A stretch of DNA of 64,000 nucleotides. It comes from Vibrio coralliilyticus. Its GTDB lineage: Bacteria; Pseudomonadota; Gammaproteobacteria; Enterobacterales; Vibrionaceae. The notes under the pieces were generated by a model, which was not told the origin of the DNA, searched no databases, and saw only the letters and a list, made by a program, of their open reading frames with translations. The stretch is from NCBI RefSeq assembly GCF_024449095.1, contig NZ_CP024628.1:1054001-1118000 (forward strand), given 5' to 3'. This document shows, in pieces, positions 1-8,315 of the stretch. The position numbers and the translations under genes were made by a program. Positions within the stretch are counted from its first letter, which is position 1, and the number at the start of each line of letters is the position of its first letter.

Positions 1-148
1 CATCACCTTGTAAATATCTGACGACAGACTCTTCAAACCCTGCATCCCAGCAGTCGCTGTAATAGCTGTGTTTACCCTTAATAGTGATATTAGGGTTCGT
101 CACAACTTCATGCAGCAAAGTGGTCTTCGACCAGTGCTTGGTTTTCAT
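1..148 (-). CDS. CatB/Vat-like xenobiotic O-acetyltransferase, N-terminal part (cut by window edge)
   Basis: Only the first 49 codons are present; the rest lies left of the window. The reading begins MKTKHWSKTTLLHEVV, followed by NPNITIKGKHSYYS and then a D-x-x-VVRYL stretch. This order matches the start of hexapeptide-repeat acetyltransferases of the CatB/Vat (XAT) family, which acetylate chloramphenicol or streptogramins; their left-handed beta-helix would lie in the missing part. The start is supported by a GGAG element just upstream. It sits next to two beta-lactamases, so it fits a resistance cluster. Substrate cannot be told from this fragment. Confidence 0.75.
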   Translation of the reverse strand, partial: MKTKHWSKTTLLHEVVTNPNITIKGKHSYYSDCWDAGFEESVVRYLQGD

Positions 149-308
149 TTTAACTCCAGATTTAAATAAATTTTCTACTCAATAGTACAAATAACTTCTA
201 CCACGTCAATATGTATACCGACTGCTCAAATTACTTAGTATGTAACTCATCCCTGTATGGATCTTTTGTCGGTTCAATATCGGGTAATGAGAGAGTGTAT
301 GTGAGCAA

Positions 309-341
309 GCTCAACGTTACTTTAAGCTGTTAACGTTGAGC
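309..341 (-). terminator. Perfect 11-bp inverted repeat after the class C beta-lactamase
   Basis: GCTCAACGTTA (309-319) and TAACGTTGAGC (331-341) are exact complements around an 11-base loop. It lies 10 bases past the stop of the minus-strand beta-lactamase. The trailing T-run is weak, so it could be a terminator or a 3'-end stabilising hairpin. Confidence 0.55.
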
Positions 342-350
342 GCTTTCTAT

Positions 351-1517
351 CTATTGAGTGATAGCGCTAATAATGTCGTAAGCCGCTTCCACTCTTTCAT
401 TAATTGGATAGCTTTTATTGGCTAGAATCACCACTCCAATTTTTTCAGAGGGTACATACGCCACATACGCGCCAAAACCACCTGTTGAGCCTGTCTTGTT
501 GACCCAAGCAGCACCTCCTAGTTTACTAGATTGGCTTTCAGTAACTGGATTAGAAGCGAACATAATCTCTCTTGAGTTCCCCTTTAATAAATCTTGAAGT
601 GAAACCGGGTAGTCATAACTCTCCCAACCAACGGCTTGGGTGAATGGGCCAACATCAAAATACCCTTTATGTGTGCTTTCTATCGCCTTCTCGATATCAT
701 CACTTAGAGATATTTTTCCCATATTCGCTTCGATAAAGTGAAGCATATCCGCACTAGTCGATTTAATACCATAAGCTTCAGCGTCAAGCACTCCTGGGCT
801 TACTCGCACTGCTTCATTCTTTGCATTATATCCAAAGGCATATTTGTGCGTTAAATTGCTAGGAACATTTACGAACGTATTGGCCATTCCAAGTTTAGGG
901 AGAATAACCTTTTCCATCATTTCAGCGTAGTCAGCCTTCATACTCAAGGCTCCGATATAACCATACAAACCGATGCTAGGGTTTGAATACCTCCGCTGTT
1001 CACCTGCTTCAAACTCAGGCTGCCAAGATTGGTAATAATTGATCATGCCCTGATGATCGGTCACTTCACTAGGAAATTGAAGAGGTAGCCCACCCGCAGT
1101 ATAGGTGGCGATGTGTAGTAACTTAGCCTCTCCTAGAGGGCTACCATTCAGCTCTGGCATGTAAGCCGAAACTTTATCCCCCATATTCAACTTACCCTTT
1201 TGCTCGGCATAGCCAGCCAAAGTTGCCGCGAAAGTCTTACTCACTGAACCCAACTCAAAGATGGTTTCATTGGTTACCGGGCTGTTGGTTTCTTTATCGG
1301 CAACACCATAATCGTAATAGTAACGTTCACCATCTACCGTGACTGCCACAGCCAAGCCTGGGATATCATATTCCTTCATCAGCTCTGCTGCATTTTCATC
1401 TACGATATTTTTTAATTTGCTATCTATGGTCGCTTCAGAGCTCGCAAAAGCCGTAAAAGTACTTAACGAACAAATAGTGGCTAACGTGATGTGCAATTTC
1501 ATTCTTTTCTTCATCAT
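351..1517 (-). CDS. Class C (AmpC-type) serine beta-lactamase
   Basis: A 388-residue periplasmic beta-lactamase of the AmpC / Beta-lactamase (PF00144) type that hydrolyses cephalosporins. Residues 1-26 look like a signal peptide ending AFA-SS. All class C motifs are present: S91-V-S-K94 (catalytic serine), Y177-S-N179, and K341-T-G343. Length is that of ordinary AmpC enzymes (about 380). Two ATGs, at 1517 and 1514, are adjacent, preceded by GAGAAG; either may start translation. No AmpR-type LysR gene is beside it; the divergent neighbour is a class A beta-lactamase. Regulation is therefore unknown, and the class C assignment itself is firm. Confidence 0.93.
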   Translation of the reverse strand: MMKKRMKLHITLATICSLSTFTAFASSEATIDSKLKNIVDENAAELMKEYDIPGLAVAVTVDGERYYYDYGVADKETNSPVTNETIFELGSVSKTFAATLAGYAEQKGKLNMGDKVSAYMPELNGSPLGEAKLLHIATYTAGGLPLQFPSEVTDHQGMINYYQSWQPEFEAGEQRRYSNPSIGLYGYIGALSMKADYAEMMEKVILPKLGMANTFVNVPSNLTHKYAFGYNAKNEAVRVSPGVLDAEAYGIKSTSADMLHFIEANMGKISLSDDIEKAIESTHKGYFDVGPFTQAVGWESYDYPVSLQDLLKGNSREIMFASNPVTESQSSKLGGAAWVNKTGSTGGFGAYVAYVPSEKIGVVILANKSYPINERVEAAYDIISAITQ

Positions 1518-1821
1518 CTTCTCAATTTTTAAATGTTATCTGCCGCGAGCTCAGACAACTAAGGGTTACTTCGGAAAAACATTTTAAGTCGTTACCAGAA
1601 GGACAAGCATGCACGACTAATTTACATCCTTGGTCGGCCTGACAAGCCATCTATTCAATAAAGCTTGCTAAACTTAGATCTCCCTCCACATAAAAAAAAT
1701 AGGAATAATCCTAATTTTACAAAATCACCTCACTAAGGGGTTTCGCTGTATTGAGGAATCGATGTAGGCTGTGATTCAAGAATCACTGGCTCCCATTCAT
1801 TAAAATGCGAAATAACTAGTT
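1518..1821. promoter_or_regulatory. Divergent promoter region between the two beta-lactamase genes
   Basis: 304 bases without a gene. Both beta-lactamases must be transcribed outward from here. An inverted repeat TAGGA-ATAA-TCCTA at 1700-1713 lies about 110 bases upstream of the class A gene and is a candidate operator, possibly for the XRE regulator downstream of it. No clear AmpR-type site (T-N11-A within a long dyad) was recognised. Confidence 0.4.
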
Positions 1822-2688
1822 ATGAAAAAACCTTACAGCTATACATCGGCGCGCTTAGCCGTTCTATCAACTTGTTTATTGATGTCAACAAACGCACTAG
1901 CGTCTGATTTGGAGGAGAGAGTTCAATATTATGAGCAAAAAGGATGGGAAGTCGGGGTCACGATTTTAGATACGAGCTCAAACGAAATGGAGTCTATAAA
2001 TGGTGACACGCGATTTCATTTCAACAGCACTATCAAAGTCTTAGCGTGCGCAAATGTATTATATAAAGTCGATCATCAGCAATTGTCGCTTGATGATAGC
2101 ATCAAGTTGAGTAAAGAAGATATCGTAGAGTACTCTCCAATCACTCAAGATTATGTAGGGAAAGACTTTTCCTTGAAACAAGCCTGTGATGCCACAACAG
2201 CATATAGTGATAACACAGCGGCTAACTATGCAATATCCGCCGTTGGTGGCCCACTGAGCTTAACAAAGTTTATGCGTTCAATAGGGGACGAGACATTCCG
2301 CTCCGATCGATACGAACCGGATTTGACTCTCAACGTGGCTGGTGATGACAGGGACACAACCACCACCAATGCAATGACAAAAAGCTTACAAGAACTCTTG
2401 CTTGGTGAGACGCTTTCTGACACATCAAAGCAGCAGCTGTTAGCTTGGATGGAAGGAAACAAAGTCGCAGATGGACTACTTAGGGCCTCTTTGCCTCAAG
2501 GATGGCAAATCGCGGATCGCTCCGGTGCAAGCAGTTATGGTGTCCGAGGAATCATTTCCATGGCGTGGTCTGATACTCGCTCCCCACTGCTCATTTCGAT
2601 GTATGTGAGAAAAGGTGAAACATCCCTTGAGGAGCGAGACAAAGTTGTTGCGGATTTGGGGGAAGTAATATTCAATAAGTATCAATAA
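1822..2688 (+). CDS. Class A beta-lactamase, CARB-like, with Thr at Ambler position 170
   Basis: A 288-residue periplasmic class A beta-lactamase with a signal peptide (1-28, ending NALA-S). Motifs: S69-T-I-K72 (Ambler 70-73), S129-D-N131 (130-132), E165 (E166) in RYEPDL, and R233-S-G (234-236). Arg in place of Lys at 234 is a hallmark of CARB/PSE carbenicillinases, which are chromosomal in several vibrios. Unusually, the omega-loop residue matching Asn170, which helps position the deacylating water, is Thr169 (EPDLT instead of EPDLN). Whether the enzyme is fully active is therefore open. A regulator gene follows 59 bases downstream. Confidence 0.92.
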   Translation: MKKPYSYTSARLAVLSTCLLMSTNALASDLEERVQYYEQKGWEVGVTILDTSSNEMESINGDTRFHFNSTIKVLACANVLYKVDHQQLSLDDSIKLSKEDIVEYSPITQDYVGKDFSLKQACDATTAYSDNTAANYAISAVGGPLSLTKFMRSIGDETFRSDRYEPDLTLNVAGDDRDTTTTNAMTKSLQELLLGETLSDTSKQQLLAWMEGNKVADGLLRASLPQGWQIADRSGASSYGVRGIISMAWSDTRSPLLISMYVRKGETSLEERDKVVADLGEVIFNKYQ

Positions 2689-2697
2689 CTCTTAAAT

Positions 2698-2726
2698 AGC
2701 CCAGAATCGAATATTCTCTCTGGGCT
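2698..2726 (+). terminator. Hairpin after the class A beta-lactamase
   Basis: AGCCCAGA (2698-2705) pairs perfectly with TCTGGGCT (2719-2726). There is no long T-run after it, so it may attenuate rather than fully stop transcription into the regulator that begins at 2748. Confidence 0.5.
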
Positions 2727-2747
2727 TACTTACATACAGTAATCGTT

Positions 2748-3320
2748 ATGAAAGTTGATGGTAATAAACTTAAAGAGATTCGAGAAAAGCGATTATTGAC
2801 TCAAGAGAGTCTTGCTATGATGAGTGGCTTGAGTATTCGTACTATCCAAAGAGTAGAGAAAACAGGTATAGCATCCAAAGAAACTATTCAATCTCTACAA
2901 GCCACTTTAGACATTAACACTCTTACACTATTACCGAAATCAAAAAATAATATTGAAACCCATCGAGCTCTAAAAATAGTAACAATATTATTCTTCACTC
3001 TAGCTTTAAATTGCGACTCATATAACCTATATCCGAAAATCATTTATACAAAAAGTCAATTCTTAGACAACCAAGGTAACCATATTATGTCTGGAGGTGT
3101 AGAATTAAGCTTTAAGAACAGTGAATTAAGCACTATTTCCTCTGATTCCATAGTTGTCCATAATGATTATATAGTGACTGGTAAAAACACTGAGTTAGAA
3201 TTTAAGAGCTCTACATTTCAATCCGATGAATCCATTATAAATTTCCAATTTTCGGAATCTAGATTTTATAGCGACCTATTAACCCATCCTTTACCGACCA
3301 AAAATGAGATAGAAGAGTAA
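2748..3320 (+). CDS. Membrane-anchored XRE-family regulator
   Basis: A 190-residue protein with a cytoplasmic XRE/Cro-type helix-turn-helix at about residues 5-60 (KLKEIREKRLLTQESLAMMSG then SIRTIQRVEKTG). One hydrophobic segment follows at about 77-90 (IVTILFFTLALN), then a roughly 95-residue C-terminal part with no family I recognise, rich in Ser, Asn and aromatic residues and probably extracytoplasmic. This layout suggests a one-component membrane sensor that binds DNA. It lies directly downstream of, and on the same strand as, the class A beta-lactamase, so control of that gene is an obvious but unproven guess. Base composition is more AT-rich than in nearby housekeeping genes, which fits acquired DNA. 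Confidence 0.7.
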   Translation: MKVDGNKLKEIREKRLLTQESLAMMSGLSIRTIQRVEKTGIASKETIQSLQATLDINTLTLLPKSKNNIETHRALKIVTILFFTLALNCDSYNLYPKIIYTKSQFLDNQGNHIMSGGVELSFKNSELSTISSDSIVVHNDYIVTGKNTELEFKSSTFQSDESIINFQFSESRFYSDLLTHPLPTKNEIEE

Positions 3321-3407
3321 GTTACCTAAAGTGTGCTAATTCAGATTCGATCTAAACTTCCGCTTTACTCTGCTAGTTCAGAGCTAAATTAGTACAGGAT
3401 AGTAGGT

Positions 3408-4109
3408 TTATTCTTGTCTATCTATCTCTTTAAATTCTATTTGGTAAAGCTCTTTATCACTACTCACACCGAGTTTTTTCATAGCATTTACCTTTTGTGT
3501 GCTGATTGTTTTAATGCTCCGAGAAAACTTAGCAGCGATTTCAGACACAGTCATTCCGGAAATTAAGCATCGGATTACTTCTCTCTCTCGGGTGGTGAGC
3601 TCACCTTGTTTAATCAGCGGGGTCATCTGCAATGATGTATGAGAAGAGCCATTATTGAGGCTTAGAGAAACACCCCTATTTTCAGAGATTTGTTCTGCCA
3701 TATTTCGTTCTAAATACAGCTTTCCCTTACAGACCATTTTGACTGCTTTAATCAGTTCTTCTTGGCTTTGATGTTTCCCAACAAATCCTTTTGCCCCAGC
3801 ACGTAACGCTAACGAAACGATACCTGTATTAAAATGACTGGACATGACTATGATTTTGACACTTGGAAATTTCGCGTGAATAGAACGAACTAAATTAGCA
3901 CCATCGTTCTCATCGGGTGTCAGCTCATAATCAGCAACAAGCACATCTGGTAGGTTATGGATAAAGCTTTTAAGCAATTCACTACTTTTTGTATAGGTAC
4001 CAAGGATAGTGAAGCTTTCTTCATTAGTTAAGTAGGACTTGATACCCTGTAATACGAGTTCATGATCATCCAGTATTGCTATTTTTATCTTTGAAGCGAC
4101 ACTTGCCAC
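3408..4109 (-). CDS. NarL/RcsB-type response regulator (receiver plus LuxR HTH)
   Basis: 233 residues. Receiver domain at about 8-125 with acidic pair D14-D15, phosphoacceptor D60 (VLVAD) and K112. A GerE/LuxR-type DNA-binding domain covers about 170-228 (LTTREREVIRCLISGMTVSEIA, then SRSIKTISTQKVNAMKKLGV). The recognition helix is close to those of RcsB and EvgA. No histidine kinase gene adjoins it, so it is an orphan here; the partner is unknown. The gene is flanked by AT-rich intergenic DNA. Confidence 0.88.
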   Translation of the reverse strand: MASVASKIKIAILDDHELVLQGIKSYLTNEESFTILGTYTKSSELLKSFIHNLPDVLVADYELTPDENDGANLVRSIHAKFPSVKIIVMSSHFNTGIVSLALRAGAKGFVGKHQSQEELIKAVKMVCKGKLYLERNMAEQISENRGVSLSLNNGSSHTSLQMTPLIKQGELTTREREVIRCLISGMTVSEIAAKFSRSIKTISTQKVNAMKKLGVSSDKELYQIEFKEIDRQE

Positions 4110-4426
4110 GCTCAGCTTCCCCTACACAAGCAATGGTTAATTATCTGAAATTATAAGCAATTTTAACACTTTACTAAAGAGATAATAGTATCTAAGTTGA
4201 ACAAGGACAAAGAAATTTCTTTAAAATCAAGTAGGTTTTTATCCTTCCCTGTGAGGGTCAGTGTACTTAACAAAAGATTACAACTGCATACTTGTCATAA
4301 TTAAGAAGTGCTGATCAAACATTGGTTTTAAGTGTCACTTTCTATTGGAGTGACAACCTCATGTTTTTAATCACAAAGGGCTATCTTTATTAGCTGCCAA
4401 CTGTGGATAAATTAATAGCATTACTC
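4110..4426. other. 317-base gene-free stretch with one terminator-like hairpin
   Basis: No open frame with a plausible start and family was found. At 4333-4355 TGTCACT and AGTGACA form a 7-bp stem, extended by GGTT/AACC across a bulge and followed on the plus strand by CATGTTTTT. It looks like a plus-strand terminator although no plus-strand gene precedes it. It may be the 3' end of a small RNA or an operator for the regulator. Confidence 0.35.
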
Positions 4427-5137
4427 TCAACAAACCGTCTTTTTCAAAACACATATGTAAAGATCTTTAGTATCTATCAGGTCAGATACTATTAGTTTGG
4501 TGTCTGAAATTAACTCTTGAATTTCTGTTATGCTAGTGGGTAAAGTGTTCGGCACAATGAACTTATTACTCAGATGAAGGTGTTCAACAAAGTCGGACCC
4601 AAGAGGATGACTGATTACAATAATGCCATGATTACTCAACATATTTGACATGTTCTTTAACGCAGCCGTTTGGTTTAAAAAGTTTCCAAAGCAAGCATTA
4701 CAATATATCACATCAAATGCTACTGGATTAACAAAGCTAGATATATCTCCCTGATGAGTATAGACATGTGGATATTGAGACTGAACGATTCTCAGTTGAT
4801 TGTAGGACAAGTCCAAAGCATGCAGACAAATATTTTGGAATGCATCTTCTATATATTTAATCAGCACTCCTGAACCTGTCCCGACATCTAAGATATTAAG
4901 AGCATCAGTGTGTTTTTCTTCCAAGTACTTTTGAGGGCTAAAAGCAATATCTTGCAGCCTTAATTCCGTAAACCCCGGTCTAGATTCTTCTGATGCGTAC
5001 CAGTGAGACTCTTTATCAAAAAATAAGGCTTGATTATTGATAAACTCTTCACTTGATACGCTACTAGATAGATTCTGGCATTCAAACTCTGAGTGTTTAC
5101 TCAAAATTTCATCTATATGCTCTTTTTCTTTCATCAT
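4427..5137 (-). CDS. Class I SAM-dependent methyltransferase, substrate unknown
   Basis: About 236 residues. The SAM-binding motif I is clear (NILDVGTGSGVL near residue 88), followed by an acidic motif II (LHALDLSYNQL) and a motif resembling IV (FDVIYCNACFG). This places it among the Methyltransf_11/25 group of small-molecule methyltransferases. I chose the ATG at 5137; a GTG at 5143 is the other candidate. It stands alone between AT-rich gaps, with no pathway neighbours that reveal the substrate. Confidence 0.75.
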   Translation of the reverse strand: MMKEKEHIDEILSKHSEFECQNLSSSVSSEEFINNQALFFDKESHWYASEESRPGFTELRLQDIAFSPQKYLEEKHTDALNILDVGTGSGVLIKYIEDAFQNICLHALDLSYNQLRIVQSQYPHVYTHQGDISSFVNPVAFDVIYCNACFGNFLNQTAALKNMSNMLSNHGIIVISHPLGSDFVEHLHLSNKFIVPNTLPTSITEIQELISDTKLIVSDLIDTKDLYICVLKKTVC

Positions 5138-5242
5138 TCTCACTTATCAATATGAAACATCATAAAATCTAGCTTTAAGATAATAGCTAACATGAAAACG
5201 ATTAAAATAAGATTATTCTTATTTTTATTAATTTTAATATAT

Positions 5243-5268
5243 AAAAAGAGCCGCTAATAACGGCCCTA
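5243..5268 (-). terminator. Rho-independent terminator of the GNAT gene
   Basis: On the minus strand GGGCCG-TTATTA-CGGCTC is followed by TTTTT. It lies about 105 bases downstream of the GNAT stop at 5376. Confidence 0.75.
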
Positions 5269-5375
5269 ATCAGTTAGTGTTTCAATATTTTAATAAATAT
5301 AGTTCAATAATATTATTCATCATAATTTACAAAAATAATAAAACCACACCCTCTCACACTTAGATAATATATCAC

Positions 5376-5846
5376 TTAATTTTGATTTTCTCTTCGTAAT
5401 AGGCCTTTGTAAGCACCAGGGACGGAACCTTCAATTTCGATAGCATTAACAGAGCGCTCATAAAATTCTTTTGGGCCAGCCTTTCCTACAAATGCATAGC
5501 AATGGCCTTGATCCTTCATGCAATTGAGAGCTTTATGCAGAAGCAACTCTCCAATGCCTCGACCTCTCATCGCCTCACTCACGCCAGTGGGGCCAAAGAA
5601 ACCTTTAAAAGTGGTGTCGTAACAAGCAAAACCCACTACATTTCCATTTTGAATGGCAACCAAACAACGAACAGGATGTTGTGATAAGGCAAACTCGACT
5701 TCACTTACCCAATATTCACTAAAGTGTTTTCGAACAAAATCGACAACTATATGCCTCTCCGGCACCATAGCAGGTCGAATCAGTACATCACTTGGGCAAG
5801 TTCGTTCTAACTGGGGCATATCATACAACTTAACTAATAGATCCAT
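5376..5846 (-). CDS. GNAT family N-acetyltransferase
   Basis: 156 residues with a single Acetyltransf_1 fold. The acetyl-CoA binding motif A is visible as VSEAMRGRGIGELLLHKAL (about 90-108), preceded by the beta-4 strand VVGFACYDTTFKGFFGPTGV. The start has a strong ribosome binding site, GGAGGAGCT, immediately before ATG. The acceptor (protein, amine or drug) cannot be told. It is transcribed alone and ends at its own terminator. Confidence 0.85.
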   Translation of the reverse strand: MDLLVKLYDMPQLERTCPSDVLIRPAMVPERHIVVDFVRKHFSEYWVSEVEFALSQHPVRCLVAIQNGNVVGFACYDTTFKGFFGPTGVSEAMRGRGIGELLLHKALNCMKDQGHCYAFVGKAGPKEFYERSVNAIEIEGSVPGAYKGLLRRENQN

Positions 5847-6167
5847 AGCTCCTCCAATAATTCTGCACCAGCATAATTACAAAAGATCTAATGTTCATCT
5901 ACTGTGTGACATTTTGGATTTTCATTCTGTGACCCGCCTACCAATGAACTTTGATAAGTAAGACGAAAGTTATTACCCAGCCTAATTCAATTTAAAGTTA
6001 AAGGATTGAAACAGATAGATAAAACCAGCCAAACAACTCAACAGCCAACGCATACCTTCCCTACTCAAAGTATTTCCATCAACCCAGTCTATTTAAAATC
6101 ACCCTAACATTTAAATCTGTAATGCATTAATATCCTTCTCAAATAAAGACTAAGCTGAGAAAAATCA
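5847..6167. other. 321-base divergent promoter region
   Basis: Lies between the minus-strand GNAT gene and the plus-strand secreted protein gene. I see no strong repeat, hairpin or recognisable regulator site in it. Confidence 0.3.
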
Positions 6168-6506
6168 ATGAAAAAACTATTAGCTATACTAGCCACAACT
6201 CTATTCACCATCCCTTCTGTTGCATCTGAGGGTGAGGTTCACTGGACCGCTACTGTATACAGGGTAACGGCTATGGAAAACGAAAGTGTGTGGATTGGTC
6301 TCAAAGACCATACCAATCCAAATCCGGCATCTTCAGAATGGAAATGTGGACATGACATTGTGTGGCTCAGCTCAAATAACAAGCCTAGTCCCAAAGCTAT
6401 GCTCTCCACAGCATTAACTGCCTATTCTACACAGAAACCCGTTCGGATAGGTGTCACACAAAACAGCGGATTATGCGAAGCAAGATATCTTAGTGCAAGA
6501 GAATAA
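6168..6506 (+). CDS. Small secreted protein of unknown function
   Basis: 112 residues beginning with a clear signal peptide (MKKLLAILATTLFTIPSVAS). The mature part of about 92 residues has two cysteines, in KCGHD and LCEAR, that could form one disulfide in the periplasm. I do not recognise the family. It has its own terminator 46 bases after the stop and no close partner, so it is probably a single-gene unit. Confidence 0.7.
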   Translation: MKKLLAILATTLFTIPSVASEGEVHWTATVYRVTAMENESVWIGLKDHTNPNPASSEWKCGHDIVWLSSNNKPSPKAMLSTALTAYSTQKPVRIGVTQNSGLCEARYLSARE

Positions 6507-6869
6507 CTTGAACCACACCTAAAGTTTAATCTTCTAAAGTCCACATTCACTACGCCAAGCTTAAGCTTGGCGTTTTCTTTAGAAGGGATTACTTGTCTGA
6601 TGCCTTCCTTTATCTTGTTTAATTTTCAAACTACTTTCGACGATCTCGGGGAGCTGGATTAAAGCCACCGCTTATTTTCACCTACTCCAATTAGACCTTT
6701 GTGAAGTTCTTCCCATCTTTTAGCCTTATGTGTAACCTAATACCATTCAAATTGTTTTTGATTAGGTAGCGTAATAAACAGTGTAAGTAGATAGACAGAG
6801 CCGGAGAAGCTGAGTGAACATATATAGATATTACTCTTTATAGTTGTCGCCACTTAACAATTTTCAGGC
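6507..6869. other. Gene-free stretch downstream of the small secreted protein
   Basis: Apart from the two terminators at its ends, about 280 bases hold no gene or repeat I can support. The two flanking genes converge here, so promoters are not expected. Confidence 0.3.
6553..6577 (+). terminator. Rho-independent terminator
   Basis: A perfect 20-base palindrome, CGCCAAGCTT/AAGCTTGGCG (6553-6572), followed by TTTT. It ends the secreted-protein gene on the plus strand. Confidence 0.8.
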
Positions 6870-6897
6870 AAAAAAAGAGCCGCAAAATGCGGCTCTT
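6870..6897 (-). terminator. Rho-independent terminator of guaC
   Basis: AAGAGCCGCA (6875-6884) and TGCGGCTCTT (6888-6897) form a 10-bp stem with a 3-base loop. On the minus strand it is followed by a T-run. Confidence 0.85.
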
Positions 6898-6925
6898 AAT
6901 ATTTCGAGTTTTCAGAAGTGCAGGA

Positions 6926-7972
6926 TTACTTCTCTTTACCGAAAACGTTGTTCTCTTGCTCTTGTACACGGATGAAAGTCGTACGCTTAGTTAGCTCTTT
7001 AAGCTTTGCTGCGCCTACGTAGGTACAAGTTGAACGCACGCCACCAAGGATGTCTGAGATAGTGCCGTGAACACTGCCACGGAATGGTAATAGTACGGTT
7101 TTTCCTTCAGCTGCGCGGTACTTTGCAACACCGCCTGAGTGCTTATCCATAGCAGACTGAGAAGACATGCCATAGAACTTCATAAATGTCTCACCGTCTT
7201 TCTCAACAAGTTCACCGCCTGACTCTTCGTGGCCGGCAAGCATACCACCTAGCATAACGAAATCAGCGCCGCCGCCGAAGGCTTTTGCTACATCACCTGC
7301 GCATGAACAGCCACCGTCACCGATGATCATGCCGCCTAGGCCATGCGCAGCATCACCACATTCGATGATGGCTGAAAGCTGAGGATAACCCACACCTGTC
7401 TTAACGCGAGTGGTACATACAGAGCCGGGACCAATACCCACTTTCACTATATCCGCGCCTGCGAGGATAAGTTCTTCACACATATCGCCAGTCACAACGT
7501 TACCTGCGGAGATCACTTTATCAGGAAAGGCTGCACGCACTTTTTCTACGTACTCGACTAAGTGCTCTGAATAGCCGTTGGCGATATCAATACATATGAA
7601 AATGAGGTCATCACTTAACGCCATGATGTCTTGAGTCTTTTGAAAGTCAGCCTCAGAAGTACCAGTTGAGACAAATACATTGTTCAATGTGCTCTGATCG
7701 GCTGATTCTACGAAATCAGCCCACTGCTCAACAGTGTAGTGTTTATGAATTGCAGTCATCACACCATGTTCAGCTAGAGCTTCTGCCATCGCGAAGCTAC
7801 CCACTGAGTCCATGTTTGCCGCAATTACCGGTGTGCCAGACCATTGACGACCACTATGCTTGAATGTAAAATCGCGGGTTAATTCAACTTGAGAACGACT
7901 TTTAAGGGTGGAACGCTTCGGGCGGAACAGTACATCTTTAAAGCCTAACTTAAGTTCTTGTTCGATACGCAT
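6926..7972 (-). CDS. guaC: GMP reductase
   Basis: 348 residues, closely similar to E. coli GuaC throughout, starting [15 protein letters not shown]. It converts GMP to IMP with NADPH and releases ammonia, returning guanine nucleotides to the purine pool. The IMPDH/GMPR barrel is complete, with the catalytic-cysteine loop [18 protein letters not shown] and the [12 protein letters not shown] region. I chose the ATG at 7972 because AGGAAA precedes it; a TTG seven codons upstream is less likely. The leader holds two hairpins with identical loops, which may matter for regulation. Confidence 0.97.
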   Translation of the reverse strand: MRIEQELKLGFKDVLFRPKRSTLKSRSQVELTRDFTFKHSGRQWSGTPVIAANMDSVGSFAMAEALAEHGVMTAIHKHYTVEQWADFVESADQSTLNNVFVSTGTSEADFQKTQDIMALSDDLIFICIDIANGYSEHLVEYVEKVRAAFPDKVISAGNVVTGDMCEELILAGADIVKVGIGPGSVCTTRVKTGVGYPQLSAIIECGDAAHGLGGMIIGDGGCSCAGDVAKAFGGGADFVMLGGMLAGHEESGGELVEKDGETFMKFYGMSSQSAMDKHSGGVAKYRAAEGKTVLLPFRGSVHGTISDILGGVRSTCTYVGAAKLKELTKRTTFIRVQEQENNVFGKEK

Positions 7973-8017
7973 GATAAATTTTCCTGTAAGCAAATTTACG
8001 TGTCGTGCGTTTTCGGT

Positions 8018-8035
8018 AAACGTTGGCAGACGTTT
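8018..8035 (-). promoter_or_regulatory. Small hairpin in the guaC leader
   Basis: AAACGT and ACGTTT flank the loop TGGCAG (plus-strand reading). It is 46 bases upstream of the guaC start and repeats 12 bases (CGTTGGCAGACG) of the larger hairpin at 8059-8084. Function unknown; it may be an RNA element or a DNA-binding dyad. Confidence 0.45.
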
Positions 8036-8052
8036 TACTGAGTTTCGGACAC

Positions 8053-8090
8053 AAAAAAACCGGAGCGTTGGCAGACGCTCCGGTTTTCAG
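8053..8090 (-). terminator. Strong hairpin with T-runs on both strands, between nnrD and guaC
   Basis: AACCGGAGCGT and ACGCTCCGGTT pair over 11 bp around the loop TGGCAG. On the minus strand the hairpin is followed by seven Ts. It is either the terminator of the NAD(P)HX repair gene, whose stop is about 225 bases upstream, or an attenuator in the guaC leader. Confidence 0.75.
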
Positions 8091-8315
8091 CATTATAGGC
8101 TGGGATTTATTTCCCGCAAGACTGATATTTGCATTTTTTTTGTGATACCATCTTGTCATCTTGCAAATCCGATTCCCCCATACCATCCCTTTCGCCAAAA
8201 GAAACTCCAACAAACAAAGACTTAGAGTCTACTGATAAAAATTCATCACGCATCCCGCAATCGTTTTCCGAAATCGTTCACTTCATTGTTTTTGGTGAAA
8301 AAGGTTGTATTGGGT

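Noticed and set aside
8014..8030. Possible PurR box upstream of guaC (CTGCCAACGTTTACCG)
   Set aside because: Only 10 of 16 positions match the consensus, and the dyad is better explained by the repeated hairpin.
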